Shown in pieces: positions 1 to 9,346 of a stretch of DNA of 64,000 bases (its first letter is position 1; each line of letters opens with the position of its first letter). The DNA is from Mesorhizobium sp. B2-1-8 (GTDB lineage Bacteria; Pseudomonadota; Alphaproteobacteria; Rhizobiales; Rhizobiaceae): NCBI RefSeq assembly GCF_006442545.2, contig NZ_CP083952.1, positions 4,255,501-4,319,500 of the forward strand, read 5' to 3'. Under the pieces are notes generated by a model. The model saw only the letters and a list, made by a program, of their open reading frames with translations. It ran no database searches and was not told the origin of the DNA. Position numbers and translations under genes: made by a program.

Positions 1-1547
1 ACGCTCGCGGTCGAAATCGAGCCACCCGAGACCGGCGCGGGCGGCAGGGTGCTGTCGCCCATCTCGACACTGACCTTGTCCATCCCTATGCCGAGACGCT
101 CGGCGGCCATCTGTCCGGCGACGGTGCGCACACCGGTGCCAATCTCGTGCGAACCGCACTGAACGCGAACCTGTCCATCGGCGGTCAAGCGAACTCGGGC
201 CGCGCATGGCGCGCTGGCCGTTGGATAGATGGCTGTCGCGCATCCCAGGCCGACCAGCCAGTCGCCCTCGCGCATCGATCCGACCGCGGCGTCACGCTTC
301 GACCAGCCAAAGGCTTCGGCGGCTTGGTCGTAGCATTTGACCAGCGACCGGCTAGAGAATGGCTTGCCTCCGATAGGCTCTTTTTCAGGCTCGTTGATGC
401 GCCGAAACTCGACGGGATCCATGCCGAGCGCCACAGCCATTTCGTCCATGGCGTTCTCGAGCGCGTAGACGTACGGCGTCTCCGGCGGCGAGCGCATGTA
501 GCCCGGTGTGTTGCGATCGGCATGGACGATAGAAACGTGAGTGAGCACGGAATCGTAGTTGTACATGCGACCGGTGGCTGACGTGCCGCCGACGACATAA
601 GGGTCAGGGCGTGATGTAACCTCCCAGCCCTCGTGTCCGAACGCCGTGATGCGGCCGTCCTTGCCGGCGCCGATGCGGATTCGATGCCTGGTCTCGGCCC
701 GGTAGGTCTGGGTGTTGAAAGCCTGCATGCGGCTGACGACGCAGCGTACCGGCCGTCCAACACGATGCGCGGCAACCGCGACAATTGCGGTGCGAGCCGT
801 CATCGGTCCCTTGGAACCGAACGCGCCTCCGACATAAGGGCTGACAATCCGCACATTGGCAGGGTCGATCTTCAACTGCCGGGCAAGTTCGATTTTCCAG
901 CCGGTGACATTCTGGCTTGGCTCATGGACGGTGAGTTGATCGCCTTGCCACATCGCCGTGGTCGAAAACAGTTCGATCGGATTGTGATGCTGGGTCGGCG
1001 TCGAATATTTTTGGTCGATCTTGACGGCTGCGGATGCATAGGCAGCGTCGAAGTCGCCGGCTTTGACATCCTCCTGCAACATCGGGCTCTTGCCGGCCGC
1101 CGGTTCCACCTTCACGCCTTCGGAATCGAAGCTGGCGCTTGGCGATTCGTCTTCGTAGTCGGCGCGGATCAACATCGACGCTTCCTCCGCCGCCTCGAAT
1201 GTCTCGGCAACGACCAGGGCGATGATCTGGCCATCGTGGAAGATCGTCTTGTCGTGCAGGGGGGCGATGGAGCTTGCACCGGTGTTGCCAAATTTCGGCG
1301 TGTCTGTCTGATCCATGTCGCCATAGGTCACGATGTCCAGCACTCCTGGCACGGCCCTGGCGTCATCCGTATGGAGTTTGGAAACCTTGCCCCGAGCGAT
1401 GCTGCTCGTGGCTAGAGCGCCATAAGCGACATTGGCCGTGGCGATGTCGGCCGGATAGCTGGCCTGCCCGGTAACCTTCAGCCTGCCGTCGATGCGGACG
1501 ACCGGTTCGCCTTGGTTTTCTTTTGGAGCTGGAGCGGCTTGATTCAT
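1..1547 (-). CDS. paoC: Molybdopterin-binding subunit of periplasmic aldehyde oxidoreductase (xanthine dehydrogenase family), partial
   Basis: Large catalytic subunit that would hold the molybdenum cofactor and oxidise aldehydes to acids. The first 515 codons are present; the gene leaves the window at base 1, so the C-terminal part with the catalytic glutamate is not visible. The start is ATG at 1547, and the protein begins MNQAAPAPKENQGEPVVRID, followed by the family's KVTG-type N-terminal segment. The motif GPYVGGAFGSKG in the middle is the cofactor-contacting loop of the family. It starts 3 bp after the FAD subunit ends, so the three genes form one operon in the order small-medium-large, as in Escherichia coli paoABC. 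A generic isoquinoline or nicotinate dehydrogenase is the alternative, but the medium-subunit cysteines favour the Pao type. The paoD-like maturation factor would lie outside the window. Confidence 0.88.
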   Translation of the reverse strand, partial: MNQAAPAPKENQGEPVVRIDGRLKVTGQASYPADIATANVAYGALATSSIARGKVSKLHTDDARAVPGVLDIVTYGDMDQTDTPKFGNTGASSIAPLHDKTIFHDGQIIALVVAETFEAAEEASMLIRADYEDESPSASFDSEGVKVEPAAGKSPMLQEDVKAGDFDAAYASAAVKIDQKYSTPTQHHNPIELFSTTAMWQGDQLTVHEPSQNVTGWKIELARQLKIDPANVRIVSPYVGGAFGSKGPMTARTAIVAVAAHRVGRPVRCVVSRMQAFNTQTYRAETRHRIRIGAGKDGRITAFGHEGWEVTSRPDPYVVGGTSATGRMYNYDSVLTHVSIVHADRNTPGYMRSPPETPYVYALENAMDEMAVALGMDPVEFRRINEPEKEPIGGKPFSSRSLVKCYDQAAEAFGWSKRDAAVGSMREGDWLVGLGCATAIYPTASAPCAARVRLTADGQVRVQCGSHEIGTGVRTVAGQMAAERLGIGMDKVSVEMGDSTLPPAPVSGGSISTAS

Positions 1548-1550
1548 GGC

Positions 1551-2564
1551 TCAGACCTTCATGTCACGGGTCTCGAGCAGCGCTCGCACCAGCGTGCGCT
1601 TTCCGAGCGGTATCTTGAACGCGTTGTGTTCTCGTGGCTTGGCATCAGCGAATGCGGCTTCGGCAGCAGCCCTCGCGGCCTTGTCGTCGAGGGCATTGCC
1701 ACGCAGCGCATCCTCCGCCGCCCTCGCGCGCCATGGCACCGTCGCGACGCCACCGAGTGCTATGCGCGCTTGCCTGACCGTGTCTCCGTCCATCTCCAGC
1801 GCCACCGCCGCCGAGGCCAGCGCAAATGCGTAGGATTCGCGATCGCGTATCTTCAGGTAGCGCGAGCGACGGCTCCATGCACCAAGCGGAACGTCGATGG
1901 CGACGATGACTTCATCGGCGGCCAGATCCGTCTCGATGTTGGGCGTGTCGCCGGGAAGCCGGTGCAGGCTGGCGAATGGGATCTTGCGCGGGCCACGCCG
2001 CCCCTCCACTTCGACGACCGCACCGAGTGCAATCAGCGCCTGCGCGAAATCACCGTGATAGGTCGCTATGCAGGCATCGCTGGTGCCGAGCACGGCATGC
2101 TGGCGGTTTATCCCTTCCATCGCCGCACAGCCGGAACCGGGCTCCCGCTTGTTGCACGGCCAGGAGGTTTCCCGAAAATACTCGCACCGCGTTCGTTGCA
2201 ACACGTTGCCGGCAAGGCTGGCCATATTGCGAAGCTGGCCGCTAGCGGCGAATTTCAGGCTGTCGGCAAGGAGCGGGCAGCGGCGCCTGACGTCTTTGTT
2301 GTCGGCTGCCTCACCCATGCGAACCAGCGCACCGAAACGGATGGTGTCGTCGTCCGTTTTGATCTGCCGCAAAGCAGGCTCGGCAAGCTCGTTAAGGTCG
2401 AGCAGCCGCTCCGGCCGTGCGATACCCAGCTTCATGTAGTCGGCCAGATTGGTGCCGCCGGCGATGAACTGGGTGTCGGCCTGTGTTGGCGCACCATCGA
2501 GATGAGACGCCATGGCGATCGCCGCGGTGACGCTCGTTGGTCTTTCATAGAGGAAGGGACGCAT
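1551..2564 (-). CDS. paoB: FAD-binding and 4Fe-4S subunit of periplasmic aldehyde oxidoreductase
   Basis: Medium subunit (337 aa) passing electrons between the 2Fe-2S subunit and FAD. FAD-binding signatures are IAGGTNL at residues 34-40 and ASLAGN at 115-120. Four cysteines at about 127, 137, 146 and 165 lie in an insert beginning RTRCEYFRETSWPC; this matches the extra segment that binds a 4Fe-4S cluster in E. coli PaoB and is absent from most CoxM-type subunits. The gene ends 3 bp before the large subunit and begins 1 bp after the small-subunit stop, so translation is probably coupled. The cluster assignment is inferred from the cysteine pattern. Confidence 0.9.
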   Translation of the reverse strand: MRPFLYERPTSVTAAIAMASHLDGAPTQADTQFIAGGTNLADYMKLGIARPERLLDLNELAEPALRQIKTDDDTIRFGALVRMGEAADNKDVRRRCPLLADSLKFAASGQLRNMASLAGNVLQRTRCEYFRETSWPCNKREPGSGCAAMEGINRQHAVLGTSDACIATYHGDFAQALIALGAVVEVEGRRGPRKIPFASLHRLPGDTPNIETDLAADEVIVAIDVPLGAWSRRSRYLKIRDRESYAFALASAAVALEMDGDTVRQARIALGGVATVPWRARAAEDALRGNALDDKAARAAAEAAFADAKPREHNAFKIPLGKRTLVRALLETRDMKV

Positions 2565-2565
2565 C

Positions 2566-3183
2566 CTAGGCCCTCCTGATCTCGTCGCGCGCCTGGATGA
2601 TCGCCGCGACGATGTTCGGATAGGCTGCGCACCGGCACAGATTGCCGCTCATATACTCCCGGATATCATCCTCCGAACCGGCATGGCCTTCGTCGATGCA
2701 ACCGATGGCGGACATGATCTGGCCCGGCGTGCAGTAGCCACATTGAAAGGCATCATGGTCGACAAACGCCTGCTGCACCGGGTGCAGTTCGCCGTCGGCC
2801 GAAGCCAGGCCTTCGACAGTCGTGACCTCGCGGCCCTGGTTCATGACGGCAAAGCTCAGGCAGGATAGCACCCGCTTCCCATCGACAAGAACGGTGCAGG
2901 CACCGCACTGGCCGTGGTCGCAACCCTTCTTGGTGCCGGTCAGACCAACATGGTCACGCAGAGCGTCAAGCAGGCTCGTGCGATTGTCGAGTGCGAGAGT
3001 GTAGGCCTGCTTGTTGATCCGAAGCGAAATCGTCGACAGGTCACGAGGTTCGGCCGCTCTGGCAGGCGATGGCTCGGCGGCTTTTGTCGAGGTGGCCATG
3101 AGAGGCATTGCGGCTGCCGCCGTAACAGAACCCGTCATGAAGGTGCGTCTGCTCAGGCCGCTAGGGCTTGTGGGATTGGACAT
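2566..3183 (-). CDS. paoA: Tat-exported 2Fe-2S subunit of periplasmic aldehyde oxidoreductase
   Basis: Small iron-sulfur subunit (205 aa). The N-terminus carries a twin-arginine signal, SRRTFMTGS at residues 11-19 followed by an alanine-rich stretch, so the whole complex is probably exported folded. Ligands for the plant-type 2Fe-2S cluster are Cys88, 93, 96 and 108 (CDHGQCGAC), and those for the second cluster are Cys148, 151, 183 and 185 (CGYC and CRC). The open frame extends upstream, but the start at 3183 is chosen because it has an AGGCGGAAAG ribosome site and puts the Tat motif where expected. It is the first gene of the operon and is divergent from the small membrane gene at 3349. Confidence 0.92.
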   Translation of the reverse strand: MSNPTSPSGLSRRTFMTGSVTAAAAMPLMATSTKAAEPSPARAAEPRDLSTISLRINKQAYTLALDNRTSLLDALRDHVGLTGTKKGCDHGQCGACTVLVDGKRVLSCLSFAVMNQGREVTTVEGLASADGELHPVQQAFVDHDAFQCGYCTPGQIMSAIGCIDEGHAGSEDDIREYMSGNLCRCAAYPNIVAAIIQARDEIRRA

Positions 3184-3348
3184 GGCTGGCTTTCCGCCTG
3201 GCTGGAGTCTCAAGCGGACGAAACTGTTCGCGGGAGGCAAAGTTCCCTCCTCACATCGCTGTGATCGTTTCCTTTGCAGGACGGCCATGCGGAACTTCAG
3301 CCGCAAGACCATGGTTGTCCTCGACAGGTTCCAAGGAAGGAGGCGATC

Positions 3349-3531
3349 ATGAGCAATGATCGGAGCGATCGGCGAAGCGATCGGCTTGATGACGAAGGCC
3401 CTGTCTTTTCGGCTGAACAGGCGCGACAAGGTGAGATCATCCTGCGAACCCGCACACGCCGGATCATCTTCATCGCAGGGCTGGTCGGCATCGTGATCCT
3501 CATCACAGTGATCAGATTTGCCGTCGGTTGA
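3349..3531 (+). CDS. Small single-pass membrane protein of unknown function
   Basis: A 60-residue protein preceded by a strong ribosome site (AAGGAAGGAGGCG). The first 37 residues are highly charged (MSNDRSDRRSDRLDDEG...), then a basic stop RTRTRR leads into one hydrophobic helix, IIFIAGLVGIVILITVI, ending FAVG. The topology is N-terminus in the cytoplasm and C-terminus at or across the membrane. It lies directly upstream of the HlyD/EmrA gene, so it may share a transcript with the efflux pair; no function is known. Confidence 0.72.
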   Translation: MSNDRSDRRSDRLDDEGPVFSAEQARQGEIILRTRTRRIIFIAGLVGIVILITVIRFAVG

Positions 3532-3649
3532 ATGGCTTTGGCTACGATCCCGACGAATGCCGCCGAGCCGGTTCGTCAGGAACTTTTGTGAAGAGCTGTC
3601 GTTGAATCGGTCGTTAAAGCGGTCGGCGCCTTCCCTGAAAGTTCTCCCC

Positions 3650-4843
3650 GTGGATGCAAAAACCGAGACTGAAGAACCAGACAAAGTCAGAGATGCGCGC
3701 GGCGTTTCGAGCAAGGCCGGACAGGATGCGTCGCCAAAACGCAGGGGCGATGTGGCGCAGCCTAACGCTCCGGAGCGCGAAGCGCGGGACAAGCAGGCGG
3801 ATGAACAAAAGCCCAGCCTCCTAGGTTTCCCCCGGCGGCATCCTTACGTGGCCATTGCAATCTTGATCGTGATGTTGCTAGCCGCCGTGGCACTGATCAT
3901 GTGGTGGCTGAATGCCCGCCAGTATGAATCGACCGACGACGCCTTTATCGACGCCCGCACGATAACTATCAGCGCCGAGATATCAGGACGGGTCACTGAC
4001 CTTGCGGTGACCGACAACCAACCGGTCAAGGCGGGCGACGTCCTGTTGCGCATCGATGACAGCGACTATCGGGCCAGCCTTGAACAGGCCGATGCCGGCG
4101 TGGTTTCGGCGCAGGCCGACATTGTCGAACTAGGGGCTCAGATCGAAGCACAAAACGCAAAGATCGATGCGGCGCAGAAGCAGACGGCGGAGGCACAGGC
4201 CGCGCTCGATTTCGCCAAAGCCGAGGACCAGCGCAACCGTGAACTTCTGGCCAAGGGCACGGCTACCCAACAGCAGGCGCAGCAGGCCGCTTCGACGCTG
4301 CGCCAGGACCAGGCTGCTCTCGACAGCGCTCAAGCCAATGTAACAGCCGCCAGGAGCCAGGTCGCTGTTTTGCAGGCGCAGACCAAAAGCGCCGAAGCCA
4401 AGCTCAATCAGGCCAAGGCCAGCCAGGACCAGGCGAGGACCATGCTATCCCGCACAACCATCACCGCACCGGTCGCCGGGCGGGCAACCAGCATCTCGGT
4501 CGCCAACGGTACCTATACCCAGCCAGGCCAGGTGCTGATGATGTTTGTTCCGGACGAAGTCTGGGTGAAGGCCAACTTCAAGGAAACACAGCTCGATCTG
4601 ATGCGGCCCGGACAGCCGGTCGACATCGAGATTGACGCCTATCCGGACAGATCTTTTCATGGCCGCGTCGACAGCATCCAGGCGGGCAGTGGCACCGCCT
4701 TCAGCCTGCTGCCGGCAGAAAACGCCACCGGCAACTTCGTCAAGGTGGTGCAGCGCGTGCCGGTGAAGATCGTCTTCGACAAACCGCCCGGCGTGCTGCT
4801 GGGTCCGGGCCTGTCGGTGGTGCCGACGGTCAAGGTGCGATGA
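3650..4843 (+). CDS. emrA: HlyD/EmrA-family periplasmic adaptor of multidrug efflux
   Basis: Membrane-fusion adaptor that would link the MFS pump at 4840 to an outer-membrane channel. After an acidic/basic cytoplasmic leader there is one transmembrane helix (YVAIAILIVMLLAAVALIMWW), then the biotin/lipoyl-like half motif around TISAEISGRVTDLAV, a long alanine/glutamine-rich coiled coil, and the second half TTITAPVAGRATSISV, followed by the beta-barrel segment. I chose the GTG at 3650 (397 aa), because the ATG at 3518 would overlap the preceding gene and add an atypical leader; an ATG near 3557 is also possible. The stop overlaps the pump start as ATGA. Confidence 0.88.
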   Translation: MDAKTETEEPDKVRDARGVSSKAGQDASPKRRGDVAQPNAPEREARDKQADEQKPSLLGFPRRHPYVAIAILIVMLLAAVALIMWWLNARQYESTDDAFIDARTITISAEISGRVTDLAVTDNQPVKAGDVLLRIDDSDYRASLEQADAGVVSAQADIVELGAQIEAQNAKIDAAQKQTAEAQAALDFAKAEDQRNRELLAKGTATQQQAQQAASTLRQDQAALDSAQANVTAARSQVAVLQAQTKSAEAKLNQAKASQDQARTMLSRTTITAPVAGRATSISVANGTYTQPGQVLMMFVPDEVWVKANFKETQLDLMRPGQPVDIEIDAYPDRSFHGRVDSIQAGSGTAFSLLPAENATGNFVKVVQRVPVKIVFDKPPGVLLGPGLSVVPTVKVR

Positions 4844-6441
4844 CTGGCGAAATCTCCAGCGCCCAAAGCGAAAGCCGGTCCGCCGCCGGCGGGCGCAATC
4901 CCTGGCTGATCGCCATCGTCGTCTCCATCGCCACCTTCATGCTGGTGCTGGACACTTCGATTGCCAACGTGGCCCTGCGCAACATCGCCGGCAGCCTGGC
5001 TGCCGGCATGGACGAGAGCACCTGGGTGATCACTACCTATCTGGTCGCGAATTCCGTGATCATCCCGGTCAGCGGCTGGTTGGCCAGCGTGATCGGGCGG
5101 AAGCGCTACTACATGCTTTGCGTGGCGACGTTCACCATCGCATCGCTGTTGTGCGGCCTCGCGCCCAATCTGGAAATGCTCATTTTCTTCAGGATCCTGC
5201 AGGGTCTCGGCGGCGGCGGCATGGCGCCGAGCGAACAATCCATCCTTGCCGATACCTTTCCGCCCGAGAAGCGTTCCCAGGCTTTTGCCCTTTATGGCAT
5301 CGCCGTCATCGTCGCACCGACAGTCGGGCCGACCCTCGGCGGCTGGCTGACGGACCATTTCTCCTGGCACTGGATCTTCTTCATCAACGTGCCGTTCGGC
5401 ATCATGTCGCTTGCCTTGGTGCAGTGGCTTCTCGTCGAGCCGGACGTGATCGAGCGCGAACGTCAGGAGCGGCTGAAGGGCGGCCTCAGAATAGATTGGG
5501 TCGGGTTCATCCTGGTCGCCACCGCTCTTGGCTGCCTGGAAATCTTCCTCGATGAGGGTCAGAGAAACGACTGGTTCGCATCGGGTTTCATCACGACTTT
5601 TGCAGTGATTTCGGCGATCTCGTTCCTGCTGCTCATCCCATGGGAGTTCAGTCACCGCGATCCGATCGTCGACGTGCGCCTGCTGTTCACCCGCCAGTTC
5701 GGCGCGTCGTTCCTGGTGATGATGGCTGTCGGAGCCGTGTTGTTCAGCACCACGCAGTTGATGCCGCAGCTGCAACAGACCGCCTTCGACTATACGGCCA
5801 CCCTGTCGGGCCTTTCCATGATGCCCGGCGGCATCGCCATGCTGATCTTGATGCCGATTTCCGGATTTGCCGCCGGATTGGTGCAGCCCAAATATCTGAT
5901 CATGATGGGCATGTCCGTTGTCGTGGTCGCCCTGTGGCACATGACGTCCCTCACCCCGGACGCCAGTTTCCGCTTCTTTGCCTTCGCGCGCATCTTCCTG
6001 ATGATCGGCCTGCCGTTCCTGTTCATCCCCATTTCGACTGCGGCCTATGTCGGCCTCGCTCCGCAGAAGACCAACCAGGCGTCGGCGCTGATCAACGTCG
6101 CCCGTAACATCGGCGGGAGCATCGGCGTGTCATTGTCGAACACCGTGATCGCTCAAAACGCGCAGCTGCATCAATCGAACCTTGTCAGCCATACCGTGCA
6201 GTCGTCACCCGCCTATCAGCAGGTGCTGCGTCAGGTGACGGATCACTTTGTCGCCCAAGGCTCGGGCATGCTTCAGGCCAAGCAGCAAGCCATCGGCTGG
6301 CTTGGGCAGTTGATCGCGCGCCAGGCTTCGCTGCTCGCCTACATCGACGTTTTTCGCTACTGCGCCATCGCGACGGCACTTTTTGTTCCCCTCGCCTTGC
6401 TGCTGCGGTCTCCAAAACCTGACGGACGCCAGCCGAAATAG
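4840..6441 (+). CDS. emrB: DHA2-family (14-TM) MFS multidrug efflux transporter
   Basis: Proton-driven drug exporter of 533 aa, the usual size for EmrB. It opens with NPWLIAIVVSIATFMLVLD, which contains the first helix with the family motif LDTSIANVALRNIAG, and carries the motif-A-like GRKRYYM after helix 2. Helix 5 holds the antiporter-type GIAVIVAPTVGPTLGGWL. The start codon overlaps the adaptor stop (ATGA), which fits stoichiometric co-translation of an EmrAB pair. No regulator gene is adjacent in the window, so the inducer cannot be guessed. Confidence 0.93.
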   Translation: MTGEISSAQSESRSAAGGRNPWLIAIVVSIATFMLVLDTSIANVALRNIAGSLAAGMDESTWVITTYLVANSVIIPVSGWLASVIGRKRYYMLCVATFTIASLLCGLAPNLEMLIFFRILQGLGGGGMAPSEQSILADTFPPEKRSQAFALYGIAVIVAPTVGPTLGGWLTDHFSWHWIFFINVPFGIMSLALVQWLLVEPDVIERERQERLKGGLRIDWVGFILVATALGCLEIFLDEGQRNDWFASGFITTFAVISAISFLLLIPWEFSHRDPIVDVRLLFTRQFGASFLVMMAVGAVLFSTTQLMPQLQQTAFDYTATLSGLSMMPGGIAMLILMPISGFAAGLVQPKYLIMMGMSVVVVALWHMTSLTPDASFRFFAFARIFLMIGLPFLFIPISTAAYVGLAPQKTNQASALINVARNIGGSIGVSLSNTVIAQNAQLHQSNLVSHTVQSSPAYQQVLRQVTDHFVAQGSGMLQAKQQAIGWLGQLIARQASLLAYIDVFRYCAIATALFVPLALLLRSPKPDGRQPK

Positions 6442-6546
6442 CCGGCCCGCCCCACCAACCTATTCCAGGACTTCCGCCGCCTGCTATTTTTCCCGGCAAG
6501 CATCGCAAGTCGCAAGCATTGAATGCTTGGCGAATGACCGGCAACG

Positions 6547-7155
6547 TCAGATCCAGTTCGAGAGAACCGTTTCCATCTCGACCGTCTCCACCTGCAGCGC
6601 GAACCGTTGGTGATAAACGGTCAACAGCGCGTCATGCGTTGCGTCGGATGAACTGCACAGCGCGTCCGTAACAAGAACCACGCGATAGCCGAAATCGATC
6701 GCTCCGAGCACCGTGGCCAGAACGCACACGTCGGTTTCGCCGCCGGTGATAACCAGCGTGTCGATGTCGCGTTCGTTCAGAAAGGCCCTGAGGTGACCTT
6801 CGAACCAAGGCGAGTATATGTGCTTGTCGATGACTGCCGCTGGCGGGCAGTAAGTGACCAACGCCGGCAACAGGTCGACCATGTCGGAACCAATATTTTC
6901 GATCGCCATCGAGGCCCAGCGCTCATAATAGCGCTTCCATGTGCCGACGCCCTGCCCCGGCTTTTGCGCCGGCAGGAAGCGCGTGAAGACGGTCTGTGGC
7001 GCTCGTCTTTCGACCAGCCTCTCGATTTGAGGAAGGACACGGGTGATCCAGGGGGTCGCCCACCGCGACGGCTCGGCAAACAGCTTTTGCATATCGACAC
7101 AAACATGCATGCATCGGTGCCCCAACGGACCATATGCCAGGCCCGGCATCGACAT
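6547..7155 (-). CDS. Isochorismatase-family cysteine hydrolase
   Basis: Hydrolase of about 202 aa with the alpha/beta fold of isochorismatases and nicotinamidases. The predicted catalytic triad is Asp in CVDMQKLF, Lys in RFLPAQKPGQ and Cys in GGETDVCVLATVLGA. The start at 7155 (MSMPGLAYG) is preceded by AGGA at a normal distance; longer in-frame extensions look like non-coding overlap. It follows the DUF427 gene by 11 bp on the same strand and is probably cotranscribed. The substrate cannot be assigned; the family includes nicotinamide, ureidoacrylate and N-carbamoyl compound hydrolases. Confidence 0.85.
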   Translation of the reverse strand: MSMPGLAYGPLGHRCMHVCVDMQKLFAEPSRWATPWITRVLPQIERLVERRAPQTVFTRFLPAQKPGQGVGTWKRYYERWASMAIENIGSDMVDLLPALVTYCPPAAVIDKHIYSPWFEGHLRAFLNERDIDTLVITGGETDVCVLATVLGAIDFGYRVVLVTDALCSSSDATHDALLTVYHQRFALQVETVEMETVLSNWI

Positions 7156-7166
7156 CGAAGATAATC

Positions 7167-7577
7167 CTATTCCATGACATGGGGGGTGTGCCGTTGGTCC
7201 TCCACCGGGTCGACATCGATGCGCGCCTTTCCCGGATCGAAGGTGCCATGACCTGCAATGGCCAGCGCTGCCGTATCGGGCGTCTCGTATGCCCACATGA
7301 AGTCGTCGGCCGAGCTACCGACAGCATGGACCCGCCAGTAACTCGCGGTCCCCTTGAGCGGTGAGCTGCTTGTGGTGTTGGTCTTTTCGAAAAGGTCGAA
7401 ATAGATGTCCTCGAAAGGGATAAAGAACGTCGGCTCCTGCCCCTCTTCCCTGACTACCTTCGCGTGCTCCGTGGCTGCGACCACAGCATCGGAAAATCGC
7501 ACGGTCACCGTCCCGGCAAACGGCTCTATGGTCAGTGGGCGAAAGTCGTGTTCTGACGTTGCGGCTGAAGTTTGCAT
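7167..7577 (-). CDS. DUF427 domain-containing protein
   Basis: A 136-residue protein that is almost entirely a DUF427 domain. Diagnostic segments are FIPFEDIYFDLFEKT followed by SSPLKGTASYWRV and, near the C-terminus, FMWAYETPD. DUF427 proteins are widespread in actinobacteria and rhizobia and have no established reaction. The gene starts at 7577 and is followed after 11 bp by the isochorismatase-family gene, so the two may act together. Confidence 0.85.
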   Translation of the reverse strand: MQTSAATSEHDFRPLTIEPFAGTVTVRFSDAVVAATEHAKVVREEGQEPTFFIPFEDIYFDLFEKTNTTSSSPLKGTASYWRVHAVGSSADDFMWAYETPDTAALAIAGHGTFDPGKARIDVDPVEDQRHTPHVME

Positions 7578-7708
7578 CCGAATTCTCCCTGACTATCGAT
7601 TGATCGTTGGACTGCGTCTCGATCCATCGATGGAGACGAAATGCGCGGCGATGCATCAGGTTCCAGCTTGTGCGGTGAAGCCGAGCGGGCCGCCGAGCCA
7701 AGTGATTA

Positions 7709-8602
7709 TCAGCTGCCGAAACTATCGAGAAAGCTCGCCAACAGCCTCGAAACCTCGTGTGGAGCCTCACGTGTCGGGAAGTGCCCGACCGCGTCCAGGA
7801 CCACTCGTTTGTAGGGCGCCGTGAAATGCTCCTCCAGTCCTTCCGAGGATGCGGTCAGTACGACACGGTCGTCGCCACCATGAAGCGTCAAGGTCGGCAC
7901 CGTGATGATCTTGACCGATGTTTGCCGGCGGGCCAGCTCCGCGTAGCGCGCATCGGGCTCCGCCTCACCCCAGCGAACCCGATAGGAATGCAACGTCACG
8001 TCCGGCCAATCCGGGTTGTCGAAGGATGCAGCCACTTCATCGAAAATGGCGTCGTCGAACCAGCCCAACGGGCTCCAGCTGTCCCATTGGAATCTGGCGA
8101 ATTCCTTGCGGTTCTTTCGCACGAACTCAGCGCCGCGCGCTGTTGCCATGAACCATTGATACCAAAATGCTTTCGCCTGTTCAGGCGCCGGCGTTGCCGG
8201 TGTGCCGGGTTGCCAGCCAAGCGATAGCGCGGCACAGCAACTGATGCGATCGGGAAAGATCGAGGCCAGGAGGTAGGCGATCCGTGCTCCCCAGTCGTGA
8301 CCGACGATAGCAAAGCGGCTGAGGCCAAGCGCGTCGGCAAAGTCCAGCACATCCTGCGCCATTGCGGCAATTTCGCCGGATCGCATGGTTTCTTTCGACA
8401 GGAACGATGTCTGCCCAAAACCTCGCAACCACGGCGAAAACGTCCGAAAGCCGGCCTCGTGGAGGACCGGCGAAATGCGCGCGTAAGTGGTCGCGTCGTC
8501 CGGCCAGCCATGCAGCAGGACGACCGGCGGACCGTCTTGCGGCCCACCACTGAGATAAGCGACGCGCAGCAGTGGCGTATCGCAAAATGAGACAAGGTTC
8601 AT
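7709..8602 (-). CDS. Alpha/beta hydrolase, epoxide hydrolase/haloalkane dehalogenase-like
   Basis: A 297-residue alpha/beta hydrolase. The nucleophile elbow is GHDWGAR, so the nucleophile is aspartate rather than serine, which points to epoxide hydrolases and dehalogenases. The oxyanion-hole motif HGWPDD follows beta-strand 3 (VVLLHGWPDD). A C-terminal histidine in DAVGHFPTREAP and Asp in HGGDDRVV complete the triad. The start ATG overlaps the stop of the lipoprotein gene (8599-8602), so the pair is translationally coupled. The substrate is unknown. Confidence 0.88.
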   Translation of the reverse strand: MNLVSFCDTPLLRVAYLSGGPQDGPPVVLLHGWPDDATTYARISPVLHEAGFRTFSPWLRGFGQTSFLSKETMRSGEIAAMAQDVLDFADALGLSRFAIVGHDWGARIAYLLASIFPDRISCCAALSLGWQPGTPATPAPEQAKAFWYQWFMATARGAEFVRKNRKEFARFQWDSWSPLGWFDDAIFDEVAASFDNPDWPDVTLHSYRVRWGEAEPDARYAELARRQTSVKIITVPTLTLHGGDDRVVLTASSEGLEEHFTAPYKRVVLDAVGHFPTREAPHEVSRLLASFLDSFGS

Positions 8603-8784
8603 TTGCTCTCCGGCGCTGTAACCGGCTGGTCGCCGCCAGTCGTCGACTTGGGTCTGACATCCTGGTCAACCTGCGGATTCTTGTTGACGGAGTCGGTGTT
8701 GGCTTTCGTCGGTTGGGTGCTGTTATCACAGGCACCGAGCGCAAGAGCAGCAGCCAACACCAGAAGCGACAAGGATTTCTTCAT
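8599..8784 (-). CDS. Small lipoprotein
   Basis: A 61-residue predicted lipoprotein. MKKSLSLLVLAAALALGAC is a compact lipoprotein signal with lipobox LGAC; the mature part is short, hydrophilic and rich in Asn, Thr and Pro, with no recognisable domain. The start at 8784 is supported by GGGAGG eight bases upstream. The stop overlaps the start of the hydrolase gene by 4 bp. Confidence 0.75.
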   Translation of the reverse strand: MKKSLSLLVLAAALALGACDNSTQPTKANTDSVNKNPQVDQDVRPKSTTGGDQPVTAPESK

Positions 8785-8851
8785 CGAAACCTCCCCTGAC
8801 TGATGGTCGACAACGAGGTTCCGCGAATTTGGTTGCCCGGGGCGCCCCCGA

Positions 8852-9346
8852 TCAGCCATCCGCAAAAAGCGTTGCCGCAACGGCGATCGAGGTCAGGCTC
8901 GACATTGCAAGGCTTGCCCTGATGACGTGCGACATCTCCCAGATATTCCGGAAATCTCTCCAATCACCATCTTGCTTCCGAGCGAATATGGAGAAAAACG
9001 CCGCGCCCGATCTCGACATGGCGACGTCCTTCACCCAGAAATTATTGACGGGATGCGTGACCAGCCAATAGGTCGCGTGTTGCGCCGCCAGGAAAATCAG
9101 CGACGCGAGCGTCCACCAGAACCGAGTACTTGCAGAAGGCGTCAAATAGAGCAGGATGGCAAGCGCGAGGATGCCTCCGATTTCGGAAAAACCGCCAATC
9201 GTGAAGCCGGGATAGTAGATCGTCTGCACTGCCTTGTAGGTCGCCTCTTTCAGGCGCATTTTGCCCGGTAGCTCCAATGCATGTGCAAGCGAGAGCGCCG
9301 TTGCGATTGCGACCAGCAGGAGCGTGAAAACCATCAAAACGCGCAT
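8852..9346 (-). CDS. DUF1772-like four-helix membrane protein
   Basis: A 164-residue integral membrane protein with about four hydrophobic helices: one at the N-terminus (MVFTLLLVAIATALSLAHAL), one after GGFSEIGG, one in the middle (FWWTLASLIFLAAQHATYWLV) and one at the C-terminus. The segment THPVNNFW resembles the conserved HPVN-W stretch of the DUF1772/anthrone-oxygenase-like group, where the function in bacteria is unknown. It is on the same strand as the lipoprotein and hydrolase, 67 bp upstream. Confidence 0.72.
   Translation of the reverse strand: MRVLMVFTLLLVAIATALSLAHALELPGKMRLKEATYKAVQTIYYPGFTIGGFSEIGGILALAILLYLTPSASTRFWWTLASLIFLAAQHATYWLVTHPVNNFWVKDVAMSRSGAAFFSIFARKQDGDWRDFRNIWEMSHVIRASLAMSSLTSIAVAATLFADG

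Noticed and set aside
3518..3649. ATG at 3518 as the start of the HlyD gene
   Set aside because: It overlaps the preceding gene by 14 bp, has no ribosome site and gives a non-typical leader; the GTG at 3650 is preferred, without proof.
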